A DNA stretch of 27,976 nucleotides, taken from positions 1-27,976 of the forward strand of contig JAITWW010000065.1 of the NCBI GenBank assembly GCA_031285085.1, in the 5' to 3' direction. This document shows positions 1-5,626 of this stretch, piece after piece (the stretch's first letter is position 1; each line of letters opens with the position of its first letter). This DNA comes from Candidatus Methanofilum arcanum (GTDB taxonomy: Archaea > Halobacteriota > Methanomicrobia > Methanomicrobiales > Methanospirillaceae). A model generated the notes under the pieces. The model had not been told where the DNA came from. It saw only the letters and a program-made list of their open reading frames with translations, and ran no database searches. The position numbers were made by a program, and so were the translations under genes.

Positions 1-57
1 TTCCCCTTTGGGTTTCCCCTCCAGGTAAGGCGAGTTGATTGACATGCTGTCTATGTC

Positions 58-74
58 GTGGTTCCCAAAACCAC
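58..74 (+). other. Small hairpin upstream of the tnpB-end relic
   Basis: GTGGTT (58-63) and AACCAC (69-74) form a 6-bp stem with a 5-nt loop, followed by TTTT. It lies just upstream of the tnpB C-terminal relic and could belong to an omega-RNA-like 3' region or be a weak terminator. The rest of 1-97 has stops in all plus frames and I see no gene in it. Confidence 0.35.
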
Positions 75-97
75 TTTTAGCAATGACCTATCTGGTC

Positions 98-253
98 GCA
101 CGGCGAGGACGCGCCTCCCTTGAAGCCATCCTCCTTCGTCAGATGGCTTGAGAGGGATCAAACTGCCGTTCTTTGTGCGTCCCGCTTGTCCACTCGCGTC
201 GAAAATTCGCCTACTACTGAGCTATCCAAGACGCACCTGAACAACCGTGTGAC
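98..253 (+). mobile_element. IS200/IS605-type tnpB 3'-end relic, copy 1
   Basis: This 156-bp block is repeated at 3678-3833 at equal length. In the frame starting at 96 it reads SHGEDAPP, resembling the GED-containing C-terminal tails of IS200/IS605 (IS1341-type) TnpB proteins. A hairpin follows: AAGCCATC (123-130) pairs with GATGGCTT (142-149). The TCAA-type sequence at about 157 resembles the right-end cleavage motif of these elements. Beyond it, about 95 bp are also shared with copy 2, so either the repeat unit is larger than the transposon end or both copies came from one duplication. No transposase body is present. Assignment rests on motif recall and the hairpin position, not on a database hit. 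Confidence 0.5.
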
Positions 254-280
254 GGGTATGGGAGCATCGCTCGCATACCC
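254..280 (+). terminator. Strong hairpin, terminator-like
   Basis: GGGTATG (254-260) pairs with CATACCC (274-280), extended inward by GAGC/GCTC around one G-G mismatch with a 3-nt loop, giving 11 base pairs. T-rich sequence follows (TTCTTTT, then CATTTTTT). It directly follows repeat copy 1 and is absent after copy 2. It may terminate transcription from the relic or be a leftover of the mobile element. Confidence 0.5.
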
Positions 281-293
281 CGAGTTCTTTTAC

Positions 294-328
294 TACATTT
301 TTTCGCAAAAAATGTTTCGCAAAAAATT
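294..328 (+). repeat. A/T palindrome with 14-bp tandem duplication
   Basis: CATTTTTT, a CGC centre and AAAAAATG form an inverted repeat. TTTCGCAAAAAA-type units recur back to back at 301-314 and 315-328. The block lies about 100 bp upstream of the GTPase start, so it could be a regulatory site or a slippage product. Confidence 0.4.
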
Positions 329-349
329 GAGCATGAAACCTACATCCTA

Positions 350-380
350 AACTATAAATCAGAAAAGTGATAGAATATAA
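350..380 (+). promoter_or_regulatory. TATA-box region for the 429 gene
   Basis: CTATAAATC (about 350-358) and GAATATAAAAATG (about 372-384) are archaeal TATA-like elements 45-80 nt ahead of the start at 429. A Shine-Dalgarno-like AAGGAAGG lies about 10 nt before the ATG. Confidence 0.4.
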
Positions 381-428
381 AAATGAAGTGAATTTAGGAT
401 AGAAACTTAAAAAGGAAGGATAAAATTT

Positions 429-1778
429 ATGCCAAAACGTAGAACTATCATTATCGGTGCAGCTGGGCGGGATTTTCACAATTTCAACACTTGTTATCGA
501 GATAACCCCGCTTATGAAGTAGTGGCCTTTACCGCTGCTCAAATACCTGATATCACAGATCGTAAATATCCTGCGGCTTTGGCTGGCAATCTTTACCCAG
601 AGGGCATTCCAATCTATGCCCAAGACGATTTGGAACGTCTAATAAAAGAATTTGATGTTGACGAATGTGTTTTTTCTTACAGTGATATTAACTATAACAC
701 GGTAATGAACATAAGCGCACAAGTTAATGCCGCTGGTGCAGATTTTATTCTTCTTGGGCCTAAAAATACCATGGTAAAAAGCGTAAAGCCCGTAATAGCT
801 GTTGGTGCAATACGCACTGGTTGTGGCAAAGGCCAAACTTCACGCCGCGTGCTGGAAATATTGGCGGCTAATGGGCTAAAAGCAATCAGCATTCGCCATC
901 CGATGCCCTATGGTGATCTGGTCGCTCAAAAGGTGCAGCGCTTTGCCTCTATTGACGACCTGGCCAAACATAAATGCACCATCGAGGAAATGGAGGAGTA
1001 TGAACCACATATAACACGCGGCAATATCATTTATGCGGGCGTGGATTACGAGGCCATACTGCGCGCAGCGGAAAACGACCCGGCTGGCTGTGATGTGATT
1101 CTGTGGGATGGCGGCAATAATGATTTTCCATTCTATCAAACAGATTTGATGATAACGGTGGTGGATCCGCACCGTCCAGGCCATGAGCTTGCCTACTATC
1201 CAGGCGAGGTGACGTTGCGCTTGGCTGATGTGGTTGTCATAAATAAGATAGACAGCGCTGATTTTGAGAATATACAGCAAGTACGCTCTAATATTGATCG
1301 TGTGGCTCCGCGTGCTGTGATAGTGGACGCCGCTTCCACTATCAGTGTGGATAAGCCAGAGGTCATACGCGGCAAGCGGGTGTTGGTGATCGAGGACGGA
1401 CCCACCTTAACCCACGGCGAGATGAAGATAGGCGCAGGTATTGTGGCAGCTCGTCGCTTTGGTGCGGCAGAAATAATCGATCCTCGACCTTATGCTGTGG
1501 GTAAGATTGCCGAAACTTATCACATTTATCCTAATATCGGTACGCTTCTCCCTGCCATGGGCTATGGTGAACAACAGATGAAGGATTTAGCCGCTACAAT
1601 TGAGCGCTCTGAGTGTGACTCTGTGATCATCGCCACGCCTATAGATCTGGGGCGAGTAATAAAGATTAACAAGCCATATACACGCGTGGAGTACGCTCTT
1701 CAAGAGATTGGGCATCCTGATCTGAAGGATGTACTGGCTCCTTTCATTGAAAAAATCAAGAGTAGTGGGTCTGTTTAG
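429..1778 (+). CDS. P-loop GTPase, annotated in family as cyclic 2,3-diphosphoglycerate synthase
   Basis: This 449-residue protein matches the COG2403-type predicted GTPase family, whose members are often annotated cyclic 2,3-diphosphoglycerate synthase. I see a P-loop GAIRTGCGKGQTSR (126-139), DGGNNDFPF (227-235), DPHRPGHE (246-253) and a G4-like NKID (272-275). The N-terminal GAAGRDFHNFN (10-20) is also a family hallmark as I recall it. The length is typical and the ATG has a good upstream AAGGAAGG. As I remember it, the biochemically proven Methanothermus cPGS has a different N-terminus, so the cyclic-DPG activity is unproven here. The gene looks more GC-rich than its neighbours, with many GCG, CGC and GGC codons, and sits between tnpB relics, which fits acquisition by transfer. 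Family confidence is high; substrate confidence is low. Confidence 0.85.
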   Translation: MPKRRTIIIGAAGRDFHNFNTCYRDNPAYEVVAFTAAQIPDITDRKYPAALAGNLYPEGIPIYAQDDLERLIKEFDVDECVFSYSDINYNTVMNISAQVNAAGADFILLGPKNTMVKSVKPVIAVGAIRTGCGKGQTSRRVLEILAANGLKAISIRHPMPYGDLVAQKVQRFASIDDLAKHKCTIEEMEEYEPHITRGNIIYAGVDYEAILRAAENDPAGCDVILWDGGNNDFPFYQTDLMITVVDPHRPGHELAYYPGEVTLRLADVVVINKIDSADFENIQQVRSNIDRVAPRAVIVDAASTISVDKPEVIRGKRVLVIEDGPTLTHGEMKIGAGIVAARRFGAAEIIDPRPYAVGKIAETYHIYPNIGTLLPAMGYGEQQMKDLAATIERSECDSVIIATPIDLGRVIKINKPYTRVEYALQEIGHPDLKDVLAPFIEKIKSSGSV

Positions 1779-1991
1779 AACTGGTAGCACACCAATTATT
1801 TCATAGTATATGCTTTTATCCACATTTTTATATTATCTTTCTTTCCATAAGCTTATTGATGCTTGCCAGCATCTGGATCTATCCCAGAATTATGGTCACA
1901 CCCTTTCGAAGTTGGAATTTCACTTTTCAAGAAGTCTAATATAACTCAATTGAAAGATATTGTAATTACATTAGATATTATAGGAGTCTTC

Positions 1992-3329
1992 ATGTTCGAA
2001 AAGCTAAAATCCATCTTGAAAGGTACAGGTGGTTCAAAGCCACCCAAGCAATCGATAGAGCCAATGACATTGTCTTTACATGAGATCAAAGATTGGCTTA
2101 ACCAGCAAGAGGATGCATGCAAAATGGAGCGTAATGAAGTATTGCTCAGATCAAAAGAGGTTATCGAGGAGCTTTTAGTGGATATTCGAAAATTGGTCTT
2201 GAGTGTTCATGAGGTGCCAACAGACAACCCACTGCACCCAAAAGTTGTGCAGGTCAATACCCAACAACTTCCCTTGTTTAAAAATAAGATACTTTCTGCG
2301 TTGGATGCCACCCTCACCTTCTCTGATGATGCTGAAAAGTTCTATACAGAGGTTGGCGCCATAATAAATGCGATATTTCGGGCATTTCGAGGGCCTGGGA
2401 AATATCTCCATCAATCGTACCCACAAGGGATGCACGAACTTCGCGATCAGGTTGACTCGTTTGGAAAAGAGATCAATGTTATGACTGCGGCCATGAAAAT
2501 ATCAAAAGAACGGCTTGCAAATATTGAAGCGGTGCACCAAGCCTATGATACATACAACAACCTCGTATCTCAATACACCAATGTTGATGCCATGAAGAGC
2601 ACGATGGAGACAAGGCTCAAGGTGTCTCAAGAGGAGCTGGCTCGTGCACAGGATGAAAAGACGGCTTATTTGGAATCAGAAGAATACCAGAGCTATGATC
2701 TTCAAAAAGGAGATCTCAAGCACCAAAGTGAAATCGTAGATGAGGAGAAAAAAACTCTTCAAATGAGATTAAATACCTCTGTTCAGGTTTGGAAACGGGC
2801 AATGCATGAATGGCATGCTTTGTCAGACAAAAGGAATGGAACTGCCATATCAAAGCTTATTGCTCTTGTTGAAGAAAATGGAGTCGAAAGCAATCCTGAT
2901 ATGATAATGGCAGATCTCAAAACAGTTGTGAAGCCTCTGTTTCAACTTATGGACACAGGCAAGCTGAGCCTAAAAAATGCAGCAGAGCGATCTTATTTCT
3001 CCACGTCAGCAGAGTACCTCGATGAATTAAACAAGGCATTAGTGAGATATAACCAAAAGAAGAAGGAATACGAAGAAGCAAAGCGAGCACTTACTCAGGA
3101 GAGAGCACCTGAGATACTTTTGGAGATGCAAGAACGGGTAGAGAAGTTGCAAGAAGAGATAGATGATATCAAGACAAAGATCTCAAAAAATGTTCGTAAA
3201 AAGGTGACTAAAGAAGAGGTAGAAGAGAGGAGAAATGAGCTCCTTGAAAAGATGACTGCCTACGTAAACCATGGTACAGAGAATCAGATACCTGTTGTCA
3301 TTTCTGATCTGATGGATGATGATTCATGA
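1992..3329 (+). CDS. Coiled-coil protein of unknown function
   Basis: I place the start at ATG 1992 (MFEKLKS) because AGGAG sits 5-9 nt upstream; the open frame extends to 1863 but that part looks non-coding. The product is 445 residues. The first 130 or so residues form a mixed helical region with no motif I know, including NPLHPKVVQVNTQQLPLF. Two long charged heptad-like stretches follow, roughly residues 165-260 and 340-430, rich in E, K and Q, which predict coiled coils. There is no signal peptide or membrane segment, so it is probably cytoplasmic. Its TGA overlaps the ATG of the next gene in ATGA, so the two are translationally coupled. I do not recognise the family. Coiled-coil composition makes loose resemblance to SMC or membrane-remodelling proteins uninformative. 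Confidence 0.8.
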   Translation: MFEKLKSILKGTGGSKPPKQSIEPMTLSLHEIKDWLNQQEDACKMERNEVLLRSKEVIEELLVDIRKLVLSVHEVPTDNPLHPKVVQVNTQQLPLFKNKILSALDATLTFSDDAEKFYTEVGAIINAIFRAFRGPGKYLHQSYPQGMHELRDQVDSFGKEINVMTAAMKISKERLANIEAVHQAYDTYNNLVSQYTNVDAMKSTMETRLKVSQEELARAQDEKTAYLESEEYQSYDLQKGDLKHQSEIVDEEKKTLQMRLNTSVQVWKRAMHEWHALSDKRNGTAISKLIALVEENGVESNPDMIMADLKTVVKPLFQLMDTGKLSLKNAAERSYFSTSAEYLDELNKALVRYNQKKKEYEEAKRALTQERAPEILLEMQERVEKLQEEIDDIKTKISKNVRKKVTKEEVEERRNELLEKMTAYVNHGTENQIPVVISDLMDDDS

Positions 3330-3604
3330 GTCAAGGCAGAGTTCGAGAACTTCCTGTTACACATGGAAAGGTCAAATGCCTTCTTGATCGAGAGGAGCCG
3401 GTTGAGAAGTGTCGATTCTGTGCCCACTCAGTCTCGTTTATCCATGATGGCGTCTCTATTCCATCTCCAGCTCGGGATTTTTGTGGACTTAGCAAAAAAT
3501 CAAGTACATCTGCGAAGCAGTTTCATCTTTCAAAGGTATCTGCTGTGTACTGTGATGATACTGCTCATGAAGGGTTTCGAAGTATTATGAATATTATCGG
3601 TTAA
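3326..3604 (+). CDS. Small Cys-rich (zinc-ribbon-like) protein, unknown
   Basis: This 92-residue product starts inside the stop of the coiled-coil gene (ATGA overlap), which strongly supports it being real and co-expressed. It contains CRFC (a C-x2-C pair at 29-32), an earlier Cys in KCLLD, and later single cysteines in DFCGL and VYCDD. This resembles a small zinc-binding fold, possibly for nucleic-acid or protein binding. I do not recognise the family. Its 3' end runs to within 12 bp of a tnpB-end relic, so a C-terminal truncation by that insertion is possible. Confidence 0.6.
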   Translation: MSQGRVRELPVTHGKVKCLLDREEPVEKCRFCAHSVSFIHDGVSIPSPARDFCGLSKKSSTSAKQFHLSKVSAVYCDDTAHEGFRSIMNIIG

Positions 3605-3615
3605 CTCGTTCGGGG

Positions 3616-3668
3616 CGGCGAGGAAACGTTTCCCGTGAAGCCATCCTCCTACGTCTGATGATTCAAGA
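3616..3668 (+). mobile_element. Decayed tnpB 3'-end relic, copy 3
   Basis: CGGCGAGGA followed by TGAAGCCATCCTCCT and CGTCTGATG matches repeat copy 1 from 101 to about 152, with an indel and substitutions. The hairpin stem is partly broken (GATGATTC instead of GATGGCTT). It lies immediately upstream of copy 2 in the same orientation, so two element ends are stacked here. Confidence 0.45.
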
Positions 3669-3677
3669 GCTCGCCAG

Positions 3678-3833
3678 GCACGGCGAGGACGCGCCTGCCC
3701 GTTAGTCATCCTCCTTCGTCGGATGACTAAAGAGGCATTAAACTGCCGTTCTTTCTGCGGCCCGCTTGTCCACTCACGTCGAAAATCCGCTTACTGCTGG
3801 GCTATCCAAGACGCAAACCAACAACCATGCGAC
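3678..3833 (+). mobile_element. IS200/IS605-type tnpB 3'-end relic, copy 2
   Basis: A direct-repeat partner of 98-253, same length and strand. Here the frame from 3673 reads ARHGEDAPAR followed by TAG (3703-3705), as expected for the end of a TnpB gene. The hairpin is better than in copy 1: TTAGTCATCC (3702-3711) pairs perfectly with GGATGACTAA (3721-3730). Relative to copy 1, a C in one arm and its G partner have become T and A, which preserves pairing. TTAAAC (about 3738) replaces the TCAAAC of copy 1. No transposase body precedes it. Confidence 0.5.
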
Positions 3834-3867
3834 AGCAAATACGCAAATGAACAACCATTCAAAGGAT

Positions 3868-4038
3868 GTGCGAGAGAAACGAGCATACTCCAAGCAGTTT
3901 GTGTGCCGGGCATGGGCGGTAGCTTGGTGGTGTAAGTCCACTACAGGCTTGGCCGTAGGAACTGTTAGAAAAGGCAAGGATATCTGTCGTGAGGTGAAAT
4001 TTGAAGAAAAACGACGGCAAAACTTCGGCCTGACGATT
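3868..4038 (+). mobile_element. Probable 5' fragment of a group II intron (domain I part)
   Basis: The segment begins with GTGCG, the group II intron 5' consensus, and continues with AAGTCCACTACAGG, GGCCGTAGGAACTG and CGGCAAAACTTCGGCCTGACG. From memory these match conserved stretches in domain I of bacterial-type group II introns, which methanogens also carry. There is no reverse transcriptase ORF, domain V or 3' end: the match stops at the T/A-rich boundary with aIF2-beta. It is therefore a 5' fragment of about 170 nt. An open frame of 91 codons crosses it but is almost certainly not translated. Confidence 0.55.
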
Positions 4039-4039
4039 T

Positions 4040-4055
4040 AAAAAAAAGGTCTTAT
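4040..4055 (-). terminator. Oligo-T terminator after aIF2-beta
   Basis: Read on the minus strand, a run of eight T residues follows shortly after the aIF2-beta stop codon. This is typical of archaeal U-tract termination. Confidence 0.45.
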
Positions 4056-4667
4056 TTAGACCCGTTCTGTAAAGATAATTGAGCCTGATATTCGTGCAAC
4101 TTTTACCTTTATGACCTGGCCTGGTTTTGAGTTTGCAACGTAAATGATGTATTTTCCAGATTTTGCAACCCCATCTCCCCGTTTTGAGACTGAGGTAATG
4201 TGTGCATCGATGATGCTTCCAACCTCGATATTTGATCCAGTTGGTGCTGCACGTGCTTTTCTTTTCCGAACTGGACGATGGCTACCACATGCATCACAGC
4301 GTAAAATGAGCACCCTATCATCTTTTACAAGACGAGTGTCTGGCTTTCCACACTCAGAACAGATTACATAATCTTGGACATAACCAGAGACAAGTCCATT
4401 AAATAAAGCGGATTCAAACTTTCCATTAAAGATAGCTCGTGTCCCATCAATTTTTCCTGCGGTTCCAAGCTCTGATAGCAGATATTTCATGAAATGATCT
4501 TCATCTCGTCGAATACTGTCTAGTATATCTACGAAGTTTTCAAGGATCGTGGTCTTGCCCTCTAGCATCACCTTTGGTTCTGGACATGACCATCGCCCTG
4601 TTTCAGTTTCAGGCTCGCTTATTTGGCTGTATGCCTTCTCAAGGAGCGCTTCATATGACTTGACCAT
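4056..4667 (-). CDS. eif2b: Translation initiation factor aIF2 subunit beta with TRAM domain
   Basis: The beta subunit of archaeal aIF2 helps deliver initiator Met-tRNA to the small ribosomal subunit. I chose ATG at 4667 (MVKSYEALLEKA, 203 residues) over the upstream in-frame GTG at 4676. The N-terminal helix is followed by the alpha/beta core (about 35-100; for example DEDHFMKYLLSELGTAGKID). A C4 zinc ribbon follows with Cys 103, 106, 124 and 127. A basic linker (132-140) leads to a C-terminal TRAM domain (about 145-203) with RGDGVAK (163-169) and IKVKV. The TRAM fusion is, as I recall, known from methanogenic Euryarchaeota. The gene is divergent from the TPR gene at 4755. Confidence 0.95.
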   Translation of the reverse strand: MVKSYEALLEKAYSQISEPETETGRWSCPEPKVMLEGKTTILENFVDILDSIRRDEDHFMKYLLSELGTAGKIDGTRAIFNGKFESALFNGLVSGYVQDYVICSECGKPDTRLVKDDRVLILRCDACGSHRPVRKRKARAAPTGSNIEVGSIIDAHITSVSKRGDGVAKSGKYIIYVANSKPGQVIKVKVARISGSIIFTERV

Positions 4668-4754
4668 TCTGTACACTCAGTACTATAAAGGTAAAACGGT
4701 ATCTGAAAAAAACATCCAAAAACCTCTTCTTCTCATCAGGAAAATCAAGTACGC
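4668..4754. promoter_or_regulatory. Divergent promoter between aIF2-beta and TPR gene
   Basis: A TTTATAGT-like TATA element on the minus strand lies at about 4682-4692, roughly 20 nt ahead of the chosen aIF2-beta ATG, implying a very short leader. I see no clear TATA box for the plus-strand TPR gene in the 87 bp. Confidence 0.4.
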
Positions 4755-5363
4755 ATGAGAAGATATACACTCATATTATGCATCTGCATCTCACTGCTTA
4801 TCTCTGGTGTGCTTGCACTTGAGGTGTCAGATGTGTCTGATGAATCAAAGGATGATAATTTCAAAGCAATTGCACTCTATAATGAAGCAACAGATCTTGC
4901 CTATGCAGGAGATTTTACTACCGCTCTTTTGAAAGTAGATGAAGCTCTGGCGATTATCCCAAACTTTACGCTTGCTTTGACAACGAAAGCAGCACTTCTT
5001 TCTGAGCTAGAAAAGTATGGAGAAGCCCTTGAGATTTTGCAAATCGCACATAATCTCAGCCCTGAGGATCCCTATATTCTTACAAATGCCGCATCAATCT
5101 ATCTCTTCCTTGGAGAATATGAGTATGCACTCTTGGTAATAGATGAAGCACTCTCATATGCTCCTGATATGGTGGAGGCATGGGTCACGAAGGGAACAGT
5201 ACATGGTGCGCTTGGTGAGTATGAAGAGGAGATAGTAGCTTCAGAAGAAGCACTTCGTTTGGACCCAGAAAACGTATTAGCTCTTTCTAATATCAATTAC
5301 GCACTTGAACAGATTAAAAAATTGCTTGATGAAAAGACTCTTAGTGAAACCTCTACAGCATAA
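4755..5363 (+). CDS. Small secreted TPR-repeat protein
   Basis: This 202-residue protein has an N-terminal hydrophobic signal sequence (about residues 4-22, ending GVLALEVSD). About four TPR units follow (about 37-195), recognised by the A-x-Y-N-E-A pattern and helix pairs ending in motifs such as LDPENVLALSNINYAL. It is probably exported or anchored outside the membrane and acts as a protein-interaction scaffold. Its last 170 bp are duplicated as a frameshifted relic at 7192-7371. It is a small relative of the 583-residue TPR protein at 19485. Partner proteins are unknown. Confidence 0.85.
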   Translation: MRRYTLILCICISLLISGVLALEVSDVSDESKDDNFKAIALYNEATDLAYAGDFTTALLKVDEALAIIPNFTLALTTKAALLSELEKYGEALEILQIAHNLSPEDPYILTNAASIYLFLGEYEYALLVIDEALSYAPDMVEAWVTKGTVHGALGEYEEEIVASEEALRLDPENVLALSNINYALEQIKKLLDEKTLSETSTA

Positions 5364-5493
5364 TTTCGACAATAGTCGAATAGGTAATACGACAATGTTT
5401 ATATATAATCACGTTCAATTATTGTGTATACCCCTGTTTACAGAGTTATCTGTGAACAAGGTTTTTCATCTGGTCCTCCCTTCTTTTTTTGTA
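5194..5493 (+). repeat. 300-bp direct repeat, copy A
   Basis: Begins within the TPR gene at GAACAGTAC and runs through its stop, a palindrome, a TATA box and a T-rich tail ending TTCTTTTTTTGTA. Copy B (7192-7489) has nearly the same length and order, with many substitutions. The two copies bracket the 491-residue membrane protein gene. Confidence 0.75.
5365..5410 (+). promoter_or_regulatory. Palindrome plus TATA box, promoter-like
   Basis: TTCGAC (5365-5370) and GTCGAA (5375-5380) form a perfect inverted repeat with a 4-nt spacer, followed about 17 nt later by TTTATATATAATC (5398-5410). The spacing suits an operator upstream of an archaeal TATA box. A transcript would start near 5430, leaving a leader of about 135 nt to the short ORF at 5567. 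Confidence 0.5.
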
Positions 5494-5566
5494 CCTTATC
5501 CTCGGGTATCTTTCAGAAAGCTTGCTTACCTATGGATGCATCTTATGAGAGAAAGGAGAATATGAA

Positions 5567-5626
5567 ATGAGTGAATTGATTACATTTGCGAATAACATTG
5601 ATTTAACATCAGGAACACTCAGATAA
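5567..5626 (+). CDS. Short 19-codon upstream ORF (possible leader peptide)
   Basis: ATG at 5567 is preceded by a strong Shine-Dalgarno GAAAGGAG (5551-5558). The frame encodes 19 residues (MSELITFANNIDLTSGTLR) and its TAA ends at 5626, directly abutting the ATG of the 491-residue gene at 5627. That gene has only a weak ribosome site of its own, so translation of the short frame could deliver ribosomes to it. Alternatively the frame is chance, or the remnant of a longer upstream gene lost on transfer. Confidence 0.4.
   Translation: MSELITFANNIDLTSGTLR

Noticed and set aside
164..240. Calling a tRNA gene on the minus strand in the repeat flank
   Set aside because: Acceptor and D-arm-like words are present, but no anticodon arm or TTCGA-type T arm at correct spacing, and the length is short. 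Kept only as a finding.
120..350. 76-codon plus-strand frame across repeat copy 1
   Set aside because: It crosses the tnpB tail, hairpin and flank, and the same region in copy 2 is broken into other frames. It is not a gene.
3723..4041. Two overlapping plus-strand frames of 70 and 91 codons
   Set aside because: They run through repeat copy 2 and the group II intron-like RNA sequence, and the translations have no protein-like features.
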